The notes beneath the pieces were generated by a model. That model ran no database searches and was not told where the DNA came from. It saw only the letters and a list, made by a program, of their open reading frames with translations. Shown here in pieces: positions 10,216 to 21,068 of a DNA stretch of 64,000 nucleotides. The stretch comes from Sycon ciliatum (lineage: Eukaryota > Porifera > Calcarea > Leucosolenida > Sycettidae), in assembly GCF_964019385.1 (NCBI RefSeq), contig NC_088650.1, forward strand, positions 27,781,966-27,845,965. Reading direction: 5' to 3'. Every line of letters begins with the position of its first letter. The stretch's first letter is position 1. Position numbers and translations under genes: made by a program.

Positions 10216-12803
10216 ATGTCAAATCACCTTACCGAATTGAATATAGCTGACGTCACCGAAGGCAAAGATCTCATCAATGATTTTCTTTTCTGCGTTCACA
10301 ATCACCAACACACATTCAAAATACAATGTACTCACAGTAAAACCTGGTTTAAACGACCACCCTACGGTGCAAGCGAAAGCAGTCATTAAAGCCAGGTGGT
10401 CTTTATAACCAGGTCCCATGCATTCCTGGCATATTGGATCGTGTACAGACATGTACATGATTGTACTTCCATGTACTCATATTGACAGGCTTTGAGCATC
10501 GAATACTTTCGTGCAGGCAAAGAACACCTCACTCAAGTGCATGCAGTGCATCCAGCAATGTCATGCGTCACTTCTGTTGAATGCATGCACTTGCTTCAGA
10601 GGTCACTTCAACCCTGTTGCAGTCAGCCAGGATGGCACTTTTGGCTGGTGTTGGTCCCTGTGTGCAGGTCCAATAATATGGCACTTGGTACATACAAGTA
10701 AGTCGCTGGTCGCTGTATCCAGTGCAGTTTCTGTGTAAAACTGTCCGTGCATGGAAAACAGTCGGTAAAAGCAGGTGGTCGCTAAAACCAGAGGTCGCTT
10801 ACACCAGGTTTTACTGTTACTGAGGGAGTTGAATAGAATTGCATTTAATCACATAATCAGTGGTGGATTCAGGATTGCCCGAGGAGGGGCCCATTGTAAA
10901 AGCGTGCACGTCTAATTTGCCATGACAGACACCCATGCAGAAAAAGTCACAAGCCGCACATTCTGGGTTTGATGTACAGTGGTCCCTCTATAATCCGGCA
11001 CCATTTGTGCCAAGAAAATCTGCTGGATTAGGGAGGGTGCTGGATTAACAAATCTGATTTACTGCTGCAATGTGCATGAAGAGGACATTTTGGCTACTGA
11101 AAATTGTGCTGGTTTATCGAGGGTGCTGGATTATAAAGTGCCGGATTAGAGAGGGACGACTGTACTAGTACTCTTGGTGTGCATGGATGTCAACTCCTGT
11201 GCATGTCTATGGCGTACCGGAGTTGCCTGGAACTTGGTCAGCACCGACGGTGTCCTGTCGTCCGAGTCCTCAGATGCACTGTCTGATCTGACGCAGGGTG
11301 TAGCGCCTGCAGGATCAGTCAGATCCATGGACTGGATGCTCCTCAGCGTGCTCAGCGCGCCTGGGGAGGCTCGACGGCCACGAGATCCTGGTGAAGTCGA
11401 TGCTGCAGAGCAGTGGAAATTAATTACATGCGTTTACACTTGAAAGGCAGAAGAGAACAGAGAGAACCGGCTAGATCATTGTTGTAGTGCTGCGTTTAAT
11501 GCACATAGCAAGGCTAAGGCAATCCTCAAACAACTGATAATCTGTACATCATCTGGCTACAGACTTATATCCAGACAGTTGTGAATTCTCGCTATTGTGT
11601 TTACAATTGATGTATGAGCTGCACTTGGACTGTTTACGCTTAGGGGTCATCCGTAAATATAGGTATATATTTAGAAACGAAAACTAGTCGTTTGGGGGGG
11701 GAGGAGGTTGAGCGCCTGTACATTCTGCATGCATGAGCATGTCCAGAAAAAAGATCAAAAATATCGATACTATGTACCATTTGTACGTGTTCGTTTCTCG
11801 GGGGGGGGGGGGGGGAGGGCGGTTGAAGAGAAATGACTAGTTTTCGTTTCTAAATAAATACCGGTATTTACGGAAGGCCCCTTACATGTCAGTTGTGTTG
11901 ACTAAGCATATTCGAGGTGGTGCTCACAAGCCCAATACTAGAGTGCAGTGTGTTACTGGAATGTACGAGTACACATGCCGTAAAGTACCGCCAGAGTGCC
12001 CAATTTCGAGAGAGCACCCCACCTTGATTTTATAGCCACGGAAAAGAAAATCGTATGGCAGAGTGCAACGAAGTTTGTATGCTGTGAGAACCTTAGTGCG
12101 CTAAGGTCACACTTAGCGGGTTTTGGTGTGGAGCTCGTGTCCGCTGGAAGGTACGGATTGACTGCACAACGTGCAATGTGCGTACAAGGTTCGTTTCGTG
12201 TGACCTACAGACAGGAGACCACCTCCACAATACGACCACGAAAGCATGGGATGGTGGGGCGCTCTCGCGGTACTTTAAGGTATACAGTAAAACCTGTCAT
12301 GGCGGCCACTCGGATAAGGTGACCACCTGTCCTAGAAGACCACTGAAACCAGGACCAAGGGATGCTATTTCCACTCAAAAGACCCTGGATAAGGAGAACA
12401 CCTGGTAACAGAGACCATGTTTTGAACATTCCTTGAGTGGTCGTCTTAGACAGGTTTCAGTGTATGTAGTGATGTACACATGTATGTAGACGTGCTACAG
12501 AATTGCACTTGTACTCTACTGGAAGTAGACCCCTGCCCCTGCTACATGTATTTTCACAATGCCTTCCATCTTTGATTGTTACCTGCCCGGTTCTCTCTCT
12601 TCCTGAAAGAGGACTTGCTCAATGACCGGCTGGAGTCCTGGATGATGCCTGTCATGGATCGGAGTGGCTTCGGCAGGTCTTCTGTCAGGAACGACTCGTG
12701 GTGATGTGAAATGCAAGAAGCATCGCGTCCCCTCTCAACCGACGGCGGTGAGTTCATGTCAAATGCTGCTCCGGACCGTCTTGACCTTGGGGTCTTCACC
12801 TTC
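7275..12803 (-). CDS. Unrecognised Ser-rich protein with 51-residue tandem repeats (four C-terminal exons)
   Basis: Four minus-strand exons fit in phase: 12803-12583, 11402-11218, 9985-9817 and 8215-7275 (stop TGA). Carried bases match at every junction: G+CA, phase 0, then G+GC. They encode about 505 residues. The protein is rich in Ser, Pro, Gln and acidic stretches such as SDSASEDSDDRTPS, with basic SR clusters, and is probably disordered. The last exon repeats HFxxEPLMCSTRIxSR five times; three adjacent units are spaced 51 residues apart. I know no family with this motif and see no catalytic domain, signal peptide or membrane segment. Further exons upstream are likely (see 14.2-15.94 kb). 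The exon structure is well supported; the function is unknown. Confidence 0.6.
7551..8050 (-). repeat. Coding tandem repeat, about 153-bp units
   Basis: The conserved block (reverse complement of CGTGCTGCACATCAGCGGCT and variants) starts near 7551, 7704, 7857 and 8016, at spacings of 153, 153 and 159 bp, all multiples of three. Units at 7551-7703 and 7704-7856 are nearly identical, so the array was recently duplicated; a fifth, diverged unit starts near 7435. Each unit codes for EPLMCSTRI plus a Ser/Gln/Thr-rich linker. Confidence 0.8.
8603..8640. repeat. Poly-C tract followed by (CA)n
   Basis: Seventeen C residues at 8603-8619 run straight into a CA repeat, within an intron of the minus-strand repeat-protein gene. 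Confidence 0.9.
8888..8912. repeat. (CA)n microsatellite
   Basis: About 12 AC dinucleotides, preceded by a GCGTGCGTGCACGCGC alternating purine-pyrimidine block. Confidence 0.9.
9128..9725. mobile_element. Tc1/mariner-pogo-like element, CAGTCGTCCCTCTCTAATCC ends
   Basis: The ends CAGTCGTCCCTCTCTAATCC (9128) and GGATTAGAGAGGGACGACTG (9725) are inverted and flanked by TA on both sides. Sub-terminal motifs TAATCCGGCA are repeated in both arms. No transposase frame is visible in 598 bp, so it is non-autonomous. It lies in an intron of the minus-strand repeat-protein gene. A shorter relative is at 10977-11162. Confidence 0.8.
10141..10213. repeat. (CA)n microsatellite
   Basis: An almost uninterrupted AC array of about 73 bp in the intron 3' of the 11402-11218 exon of the minus-strand gene. 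Confidence 0.95.
10335..10816. mobile_element. Tc1/mariner-pogo-like element, CAGTAAAACCTGG ends
   Basis: Left end CAGTAAAACCTGGTTTAAACGACCACC and right end ACACCAGGTTTTACTG are inverted repeats. Sub-terminal blocks of the type GGTGGTC(T/G)(T/C)TAAAACCAG recur. It belongs to the CAGTAAAACCTG family, which has further copies at 12285, 15065, 19444 and 29257. Confidence 0.72.
10977..11162. mobile_element. Short MITE, CAGTGGTCCCTCTATAATCC ends
   Basis: TA-flanked inverted ends match the 9128-9725 family with a few changes. It is 186 bp long and ends 56 bp beyond the 3' boundary (11218) of a minus-strand exon, inside the intron. Confidence 0.78.
11641..11884. mobile_element. hAT-like MITE, TAGGGGTCATCCGTAAAT ends
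   Basis: About 49 terminal bases are inverted between TAGGGGTCATCCGTAAATA (11641) and TATTTACGGAAGGCCCCTTA (11884), including the shared block TAGAAACGAAAACTAGTC. Similar GGGGTCATCC ends are known in hAT elements of many animals. I see no clear 8-bp duplication. The centre carries a 16-G tract at 11800-11815. Confidence 0.68.
11978..12280 (-). mobile_element. MITE family TAAAGTACCGCCAGAG, inverted copy
   Basis: The ends CCGTAAAGTACCGCCAGAG and GCGGTACTTTAAGG are inverted. The body matches, in reverse orientation, the elements at 20703-20994 and 61538-61839, including the block around CGAAACGAACCTTGTAC and the TTGATTTTA...GGGGCGC sub-terminal sequence. The right end abuts the TA that begins the next MITE at 12285. 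Confidence 0.75.
12285..12462. mobile_element. MITE, CAGTAAAACCTGTCATGGC ends
   Basis: TA-flanked ends CAGTAAAACCTGTCATGGCG (12285) and TTAGACAGGTTTCAGTG (12462). The interior (ACTCGGATAAGG, CCCTGGATAAGGA, CACCTGGTAACAGAGACC) matches the copy at 29257-29460 closely. Confidence 0.8.
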
Positions 12804-13469
12804 CTGTCCAGAAACAAAGGTTGTACCATGTACTATCAAAGGGCAACACGAATAACTATCGTGGAATGTGACTGCATCACAGGTTTCCCCCAGCTTCTAT
12901 GGGCATCATTCTAAGTTATGATGTCAGCCCACCCACCACTGACTTTTGAGCTTTGACCACCAGATTCCGATAATGTCAGTCATGATCAACAGAACTACAG
13001 GCCTGCTCAAGGGAACCCAGTCGTGTAACTCAAGCATGTGCCGGGCGCTGCGCAGCCCTAGACCTGCAAATACTGGGCTGCGGAATGGTGCAACAGGCAG
13101 CCCAGGAGAAATGCCTATCATGTAGTGTATTCATTAATTTGAGGTAGTTGCAAACGGGAAAAGTCTCAAGAATAAAATGACTGTCACCACCAGGATTTGC
13201 ACCAGGGACCCTCGCTTGTGGCTAGCGACGCCATTGCCAGCCACTGGCTACGCCTCTCTGTGTTGTCTTGTGATGTGCCAAACGTTTGGAGCACAAAGGC
13301 TCGATTCCGAATTTGACGCTTGCCGCTTTTTGCTACCCAAACCTTCACGTACAGAATGGTGACATGCAGGTACATGTACTGTCATTATTGTTGGCACCCA
13401 CTCTCTAACCTTGCTTTTGACCTGGACATCTCCACTGCAGAACATGAAGATATATAGGAAGTAAAAGCA

Positions 13470-13572
13470 AACACACACGCACGCACGCACACACACAACA
13501 CACACACACACACATACACACACATACACACACACATACACACACACATACATACACACACACACAACACAA

Positions 13573-13642
<70 letters not shown>
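13470..13642. repeat. (CA)n microsatellite with interruptions
   Basis: About 170 bp of AC repeats broken by occasional CATA and CAACA units. Confidence 0.95.
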
Positions 13643-13644
<2 letters not shown>

Positions 13645-14254
13645 TACAGTGTTAATGTGCAGTGTTCCAGATGAAAGCAGTGCAGCAAAGTGTCTCACAC
13701 CGTGGTCCGTCCCTGTCTTGTCACAGAATTATAGAATTATGTTGTCAATTACGTTGTTGTGTGTGGCGAGCCTGATGTGGGGAGGCTGGGCCCCTGACGC
13801 CTGGAGCAAATGTGCGGGTGCACAAAACACCGATTGCAAGTCTTGAGAGAAGGAGACATTTTTGTTCAACATCACCTGATGGAACAACGCATTTACGGTG
13901 CTGAACAGTCGGTATTAATAATACAGTTCCACCGGCACGCGTACATGTTGTACAGCTCACTTCACACTACAACTGCCAGCTCAGTCATTAGAAGTGATCT
14001 AGCTCTGAGCCACAAGAATATCGGGAGTTGAATGTCAAAGGCCAGACTTGCTTGCACTCAGGCTAGTGAATTCATTCCCAGGTTTAGACCCCAGCCTCAG
14101 GCAATGTAACGTAGGACAGCAGGGGGCGTAGCTGGTCCCCTTTTGGGAGGGGGGGGGGGTGCACGGACGCATATGTGTAGGATGGTAGGTGCAGGTCATT
14201 CATGGTCAAATTATGTGCATGCTGAACCCCACCCGTGCTCCCGGATGATGCAGG

Positions 14255-15942
14255 CTACTCGCCTGGACAGCAACAGTTGACCCAATGGTCCATGCTGGGA
14301 CAAGCTATCTGATAAAGCAGGCGTGTGTCTAGTCTTGTCCAAGTACGAACCGTTGCTTTACCAGCCAACTGTCCTGCTATGGACAGCGTCAGTTCAACGT
14401 GCACAGTTGGCGTCAAATCTGGCCTGACTAAATCATCTTGGGAATATCGGAGATCATGAAAGGCATATGACTGGACACATTGCTCTCTGACCTTCTTGTT
14501 AGTCATGATGGCTGATCTTGCCTATGAATTCTACTTCAGTACCCTTTTCCCACAACCTTCAACTGTCCTGACCTCCAGAGCAGGCCTGGTCCTATAGACT
14601 ACCCCCCCCCCCCCCCCCCTGCTCGCATTGGTACTGTCGCAAGCCAGGCATTGCAGACATCTAGGTGAGTTGTGACAGGAGTGCATAACAATTTCACAGT
14701 GAGTCCGACTTGAGATGAACTCGTCAAGCACATCAGAGTCTTGTCCCCAGTCATCTGGACCTGGCTCGCTATGCGAAAACAAATCATCGCTTCATTCTGT
14801 GCTCGTTGTATGAGTGGCTAAGACCTCTCGATTGTCCCACATCCTTACCAGTACTTGGCATGGCTGTAGCACAACTCGTTCCAGATGACCCATCCGTGGA
14901 ATCCATTGGGAAACGCACGGTTGTGGCTGAGGAGAAGAGGTCAGTCTCCACGAGGTGCTGAGGCTTCTTCCGCGAGTAGGTCACAACAGTGCCTGCTTTT
15001 GCTCTTCCCTTCCTCCTCCTCTTCCTGCATACAGAATAGGGAGCAGACATGGCACTTACTGGTACAGTAAAACCTGTAACTAAAGACCACCGTGACTAGC
15101 GACCAGCCTGCTACTACAGACCACTTCGCCAGGCACAGACGGTCTCACATTATGGTTGTGCGTTGCAAACCTCCAACTAAGGACCACCTGTCCCTAAAGA
15201 CCACTTTCTCTGGCCCCGGCCCCAAGGGGTGATCGTTAGTCACAGGTTTTACTGTAGCCCTATACTCTAATGCCGTAACAGCTAGTACTGTAAATCTTTG
15301 CAGTGACTACATGTCACTGAGTGTCGGACCGCCTTCTGTGCACTACATTTGTATGTTACTGAATAAACTGCATAGGTAAACGGTTGTACCGCAAAACTAC
15401 TCATGCACAGCGGGCATAATCTTGACATGGTGCTTCGCATGGTGGCTAACACCAAGTCCTGCTTTTCGCCACAGTGGCATATTATTGCTTTACGGTACCA
15501 CGATAAATAAACACCAGTAAAAGTCTTGTTCTCGTGCTAGCTGAGCGTGTGACAAGGGAGCGTGTGACAAGGGAACTAGCCGGTGCTTCTCCCTACGCCA
15601 CCAAATGCAATGAAAGGCATCATGCCTCGCCTCCAAGCCAATCAGCCCAAAAGCAACGGAAGTGCCGGATCATGGATGCGCCACTTGAAAAGCCTTATGG
15701 CTTATGCAGCGCAGGCGCCGGTCGTCGAAGCACAGTAAGAAGAGAATGGACGTACCGTGTCCGGGGTTTGGCCTCCATCGCTTGCAGTCCAACTCCTTGT
15801 CCAACAACTCCGTGCCCAGCTCCTCGTACGACTCCTCAACCAACTCCTTGCGCAACTCGCGCATGGCTAACGTTACTTGCAGGCTATCTTTGCCGGAACA
15901 GCCATCGCATGTGATGATCAGCGATGTTATGCCCGAAATCAA
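14255..15942 (-). CDS. Candidate upstream exons of the minus-strand repeat-protein gene
   Basis: Three minus-strand segments look coding but could not be joined with certainty. (a) About 15861-15758 starts at an ATG (MRELRKELVEESYEELG) and ends at a GTACGT donor. (b) About 15029-14853 follows a CTGTATGCAG acceptor, encodes a basic segment RKRRRKGRAK and ends at GTAAGG. (c) 14787-14620 encodes an acidic stretch SEPGPDDWGQDSDVLDEF. The frame at 14506-14255 is also open. The acidic, Ser-rich style resembles the downstream exons. Phases of (a) and (b) do not fit directly, so an exon is missing or one boundary is wrong. Confidence 0.3.
15065..15254. mobile_element. MITE, CAGTAAAACCTGTAACTAAAG ends
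   Basis: TA-flanked inverted ends CAGTAAAACCTGTAACTAAAG and GTTAGTCACAGGTTTTACTG enclose repeated CTAAAGACCACC motifs. It belongs to the CAGTAAAACCTG family. Confidence 0.8.
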
Positions 15943-16944
15943 GTTCTTACCTCATTCGCATAACGTTGGGAAGCCGTGAGGCTTGGGAGAAAATGAAAAG
16001 CCGGGCGAGAAAACCCTCGGAGTCATTATCCAACATAACTGCAAGAACTGTTACCGTAGTTTTTCTTCCTCGAAGACGACTTCGCTTGACTAGCATCATC
16101 ATGACTGAAGAAACCAATGCTCAGGATAGGTGGAATTTGGCAGGGTTATCCCGAACAAGCCAAAACGTTGATTGACCTCTGTCACTCAGGGTCAAAAGGT
16201 CAAGGAATAGTCATCGATATGCCAGCAGCAGCCGTGACTTCAACTGCAAGTAGATCTACACCACTACGGCCGGATTCCAGCAACTGCTTTATTTTAGAAT
16301 TTAGTAAGTGACTCAAGTAATTTATTAGTTACACTTACAGTGGTGGGTAGCCTATATAACTCGTATCAAATTGTCCTAACTTCAGTTAGTCTTTTGTTAT
16401 CATTTGCACAAGCAAGAGTGCCCACACCAACCAAAAATCCACTGTCTGCTATCTCAACCCTACAGCCTCCCATTAGGCCACACGTTTTTATTTCTATGTT
16501 TCTCGTCACCTGAAAATCTAAAAACGTATGCGAGAGGTGGAAAAAAATAAAAAAATGACCGAAAAATAAATTTAAAAAAAGGTTATTAGACCTTTGTTCA
16601 CACTAAAATCCACCAATACACCATGCAAAATAGCATCCATAGTTTGCAACTAGTATGTGGTAGGAGCTTCTGTCACAATCTGTGCATATGCAGCTAGATT
16701 GCGCACAATAATTGGTGACCTCGCATCATGTGTCGCGTAGGCCAGGCCACATTATGTACATGTGCATGAGTGTGCTGGTCCCCACATGCACAGTCAGTGC
16801 AGCACATTTTTTTTTCTTTTTTTCCTCCAGACTCCTGAATCGTATGCGCGCGGGTGACGAGAAACATAGATATAAAAACGTGTGGCCTTATAATGGAACT
16901 CCCTTCAATTTAGACTACGTCTTTAGGAAATCCTCAAATACATG

Positions 16945-17326
16945 TACCATATTTCCACAAATAGTACGCCGGTCTACTATTTTTTCAACCTCGTCCTAAC
17001 CCGGCCTTATAATCGAGGACGGTCTTGTATTCGAGGACGGTCTTTTATTCTTTCAACCCAGTTTGACCCCGGTCTTCTATTTCTCGCCACACAGTTTTAC
17101 CCCTGTTCTTCCATTTTCTTCTACACAGTTTGAGCACGGTCTTCTATTTTTTCCCACAGTTTGAGCACGGTCTTCTATTTTTAACACAAGATCAAAGACT
17201 CATTTAGTAGGCCCGGTCTTCTAATCGGAGACGGTCTTCTATTTTTTCAATCGCCCCCTGCCCCGGCCTTGTATACGAGGAAGGCGTTGTATACGAGGAC
17301 GGCCTTTTATTTGCGGAAATACGGTA
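16945..17326. mobile_element. MITE with TACCRTATTTCCRCAAATA ends and internal tandem repeats
   Basis: The left end TACCATATTTCCACAAATAG (16945) and the right end ATTTGCGGAAATACGGTA (17326) are inverted repeats. The middle holds at least five diverged copies of a 30-40 bp unit built on GGTCTTCTATTTTTT...CACAGTTTGA, plus GAGGACGGTCTT blocks near both ends. Confidence 0.7.
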
Positions 17327-17508
17327 TATAAAATAATAAAAAGCATGAGAACATTGATGCTTCCACAATGTTTTCTGGCAAACCTCCCCAGATAGTGACA
17401 GACTGGCCATCCAATCTTCTTTTTACTATCCCTGACCATTGAATTCAGTCAAAGAAAAAGGATTATGGGAAGTTTCAGCCAGGTTTCACTAAATCTGGAC
17501 AGGTGCTA

Positions 17509-18629
17509 CAGTCGACTCCGCTTATAACGAACTCGCGTAACTAGTTAATCGCGAAGTTCGTGATATATCGAACCAGTGTCCAAGTCCCTGTTTTAACCCA
17601 TACAAAATTGACCTTTTGTGGAACAGTTTCCGCTTTTAAGCGCCATACAAGACATGCATGGTTTTGCTTTAAAGGGGAAGTTAAGGCTAAAATCAAAATT
17701 TCACCAGTTGTAGTCTTCGGGGTGCTGAGTCGAATGGTCTTGGTCCGAGAAAGCTGAGACGCTCCCTTCCTACTTTAATCCCAATCGAACTCGCGCACTT
17801 CCACCGAAACTGGGTGACTGCGCCCTACTAGATGGGGATTTGTTTGCAAAATGTCACTAAAAGCGCCATTTCGTTCTTATAAAATCACGGATGACCGCGA
17901 TTGCCCAAATCACCCGGTCACCGCGCCAGCAGGCGACAACTTTCACACTCCTGAAATAAAGATTATACACCAAGGTTCAACTCGAGTTCAACTCGAGTGA
18001 CAGGACTGCACCCAAAAAAGGTCAAACAGGCTAGTAAGTTGTACCCTGCAGGCACGGTGACCAGGTGACTGGTGTGCGCAGGAGCACGTGACCGCTTGTT
18101 CAACCATGTTCGATTGGGAATAAAGGAGGAACGCTGCATCGCAGCCTTTTCGGACCAAAACCAGTCGACTCAGCGTCCAAAAGACTACAACATACTGTGG
18201 GCCAATCGGGGTCATCCGTGCTTTTATAAGAACGACATGGTGCTTTTAGTGACATTTTGCATACAAATCCCCAACTAGGAGAACGCAGTCACCCAGTTTC
18301 GGTGGAAGTGCGCGAATTCGATTGGGATTAAAGTAGGAAGGGAGCGTCTCAGCTTCCTCGGACCACGACCATTCGACTCAGCACCCCGAAGACTACAACT
18401 GGTGAAATTTTAATTTTAGCCTTAACTTTCCCTTAAAAAAATGAACCATGTCTTGTATGGCCGTATGTAAATTCAGTGCAATCATACTATCATGGGCCAC
18501 ATGCCAGTCGTGACGTGTCGCTTGTATGATGTGAGTGCATTTCGGTTAAAAGAACTTCGGGCTATAAAGAACAAATTCTCCTGCATGCACAATGGTGTTC
18601 GTCACAGTATAATTATGAGGAGTCGACTG
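17509..18629. mobile_element. Large foldback element, CAGTCGACTCCGC...GGAGTCGACTG ends
   Basis: The termini CAGTCGACTCC (17509) and GGAGTCGACTG (18629) are flanked by TA. Between them lie long inverted arms, about 17640-17900 and 18210-18465, which match over roughly 250 bp (ACCAGTTGTAGTCTTCGGGG, GGGTGACTGCG, TTTGCAAAATGTCACTAAAA and their complements). A further diverged copy of one arm lies at about 18105-18195. No transposase is present. The structure suggests a foldback insertion inside, or grown from, a pogo-like MITE. Confidence 0.78.
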
Positions 18630-19443
18630 TATGTAGATCTTGATAATTATGCAGAGTTGGGTGGCCCAGTGGTCACTTCGAGCCACTGATTGGAAACCAG
18701 GTTTCGAGCGTAAACTTTTGGCCGCTATTACCATGATCACTGACACCCAGGGTTTCCAGTAGCAGACTGCAGAGCTCTGGGTCGGCCCCGCCCCTAATTT
18801 GAAGATCTGGACAATCTACCATTGTACCGCTGTCCTTATGATTTACACATGATCATGCACACTGAGGCACCAGTAACCCGATTTGGGCGGGGAGTAATCA
18901 GCGGCTAGTATAGTGGTCACTGACTTGGAGTAAAACAGGTAAATGAGAAGTCGTTCGTCTTCTGTTCCGGGGAACTCACAACGGTTGCTACTAAACACCC
19001 GGAATAACCCAGCCAATAACTCGGCGGCAGGCACAATGGGTTGGTCTAAGACCACAATTGAAATGTGAGACTCAGCACGGAAGAGTATAATAAGGAGGTG
19101 AAAACAGGTGGTTTACATGCACATGTAGTGCAATCTACTCTTCTCTACACATCAGCACAGTCATGCTCAATACTGAGACACTCATCGCAACAGGTGCTCA
19201 AAATACGGTTTGCCCCAGTTGTGTTCATGAGTGAATCGCGCATACATGAAGCTGTGGATATAATTAATGAGGATATGTAGTGTACAGTATTGCTTTTTCT
19301 TCTAAAATCTCTGGTTTCGTCTTCACAGTGGGTGCTCCATTTTGCCACAAGTCTATGTACATCAAAACATCTCCTTATCACTGGGACACCATTATTGCTC
19401 CGGCTGAGACCAGTAGAACCTGCCAAGGCGACCACTACAATTA

Positions 19444-20232
19444 CAGTAAAACCTGTCTGCAACTAAGACTAAGTAAGACCAAGGCCCGGGCAAGGGGTTT
19501 TATTTCCAGTCAAATTCTCCTGGATAAGGAGACCACTGTACAGTCTGTATCGGCTATAGAGTGACCGGATATAAGAATATATCGGCTACAGTGATATTGG
19601 TACGAAATATCAAAAGCATAACGTATTTTATCCAGTAAAAATATCACTATAACCAATATTATCGGATGTAATGATATATCGGATATTATGATGGCAACAA
19701 AGAATCAAAACATGCATAACGCACTATATTATTATCGGCTATAGTGATAACTTTAAAATACATGTAGCAATAATATCAAAGGCCCTATTTTTTTTTTACT
19801 TTCTTCACGTTGCTTATTTTTATAGGGATACATGTACATGCTGCTGCACGCGATCGATTTTTTATGGCGCTCGCTTGTTCATACTTGCTCTGTGACGCCC
19901 CGACGGCCTTAGGGCTATGGGCTTGTGATGATGATGATGTACATGTACATAACAGAATTTTTTGTATGGATATGCGGGAACTGTCAACTACTAGTATGCA
20001 GCATGCTCATTTGTCAAAACGCCATGCTGGAAGACTGGTGGAAGTATTTCCTTGCCTTTCATGTGTCGATCGGAAAAAAAAGAAAAAAATCGATCGTATC
20101 GCATATAGTGATGCATCGGTTATAGTGATAAAATCACGGAAATCAAAAGGGTACGATATAGCCGATACAGACTGTACATGGGGACCACTTTCTGAAAGTC
20201 ACTGGAGCGATCGGCTTAGATAGGTGTCACTG
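19444..20232. mobile_element. CAGTAAAACCTGTC MITE split by a nested element
   Basis: The left half (19444-19538) and right half (20177-20232) together make one member of the CAGTAAAACCTG family, with TA at both outer ends (19442-19443, 20233-20234). The halves are separated by the element at 19541-20174. Confidence 0.8.
19541..20174. mobile_element. Nested element, CAGTCTGTATCGGCTATAG ends
   Basis: Perfect inverted ends CAGTCTGTATCGGCTATA and TATAGCCGATACAGACTG are flanked by TA at 19539-19540 and 20175-20176, the target-site duplication in the host MITE. The interior repeats ATCGG(A/C)TATA(A/G)TGAT-type motifs many times in both orientations. It is 634 bp with no transposase. Confidence 0.82.
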
Positions 20233-20422
20233 TAATCATGCACTACGCTAGACAAGATTTCCCATATTTTGGGGTATACATGTAGTCACTTTAGTACAAT
20301 ATACCATATATTGACCTTTGATAAATACCCACACTCATTAGTGACCACACCATCAACGGTATCAAATTCGAATAAATTTGCTTGACTCAATAAATACCAC
20401 TGTACTTTTCCATGCAGCACTG

Positions 20423-20554
20423 CACTTTTCCCTAAAAAGGAGTATTTTATAAACAGTATTTATTGGCTTTTGGGCCAATAAATACTGTTTATAAAATACC
20501 ACTATTAAAGGCCAATAAATACTGTTTATAAAATACTCCTTTTTAGGGAAAGTG
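20423..20554. repeat. Hairpin with three copies of a 25-bp motif
   Basis: The arms 20423-20470 and 20507-20554 are reverse complements (48 bp, beginning CACTTTTCCCTAAAAAGGAG). A third copy of the TATTTTATAAACAGTATTTA portion lies inverted at 20474-20501 between them. Confidence 0.8.
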
Positions 20555-20568
20555 AAGGTCAACATATG

Positions 20569-20703
20569 TATAATAAATGTAGTAGCCTCAGGATTTATTG
20601 CAATTACATACCAGTTATAAAAACCTCGGGGGACCTCGGTTTTTATACTGGTATGTACTTCAAGTAATTGCAATAAATCCTTCGGCTCTACATTTATTAT
20701 ATA
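20569..20703. repeat. Second long hairpin
   Basis: Arms of about 65 bp starting TATAATAAATGTAG and including GGATTTATTGCAATTA and ACCAGTTATAAAAACC fold on each other around 20636. It directly follows the first hairpin and directly precedes the MITE at 20703. Confidence 0.8.
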
Positions 20704-20994
20704 CGTAAAGTACCACCAGAGCGCCCCACCATCTCGTCCTTTCGTGGCCGCCTTGTGGAGGTGGATTCCTGTCTGTAGGTCATACGACACGGACCTTGTA
20801 CAAACATTGCACATTGTGCAGTCAATCCGTACCCAGTTTATCTTCGAGCTCCACATAAAAGCATACCAAGTGTGACATTAGTACACAAAGGTTCTCATAT
20901 CGTACAAACTTAGTAGCATTCTGACCTACGATTTTCTTCCCTTGGCTGTAAAATCAAGGTGGGGCGCTCTCGCGAGACGGGGCGCTCTGGCAGC
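20703..20994 (+). mobile_element. MITE family TAAAGTACC(A/G)CCAGAG, copy 2
   Basis: Begins ACGTAAAGTACCACCAGAGC and ends GGGGCGCTCTGGC. The interior (TCCTTTCGTGGCCG, CAGGTCATACGACA-like, TGTGACATTAGTACAC, GGCTGTAAAATCAAGGTGGG) aligns along its length with 61538-61839. The last bases of the right end are degraded. Confidence 0.75.
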
Positions 20995-21031
20995 GCATTA
21001 CATCTCAAGGAAGGGCCCTTCCATGGCCCTT

Positions 21032-21045
<14 letters not shown>

Positions 21046-21062
<17 letters not shown>

Positions 21063-21068
21063 GGGGGG
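21046..21068. repeat. 23-base poly-G tract
   Basis: A GT-dinucleotide run passes straight into 23 consecutive G, the longest homopolymer of G or C in the window. Confidence 0.9.

Noticed and set aside
13248..13698. Cys-Val repeat frames, and similar ones at 10031-10222 and 53824-54133.
   Set aside because: They are translations of (CA)n arrays.
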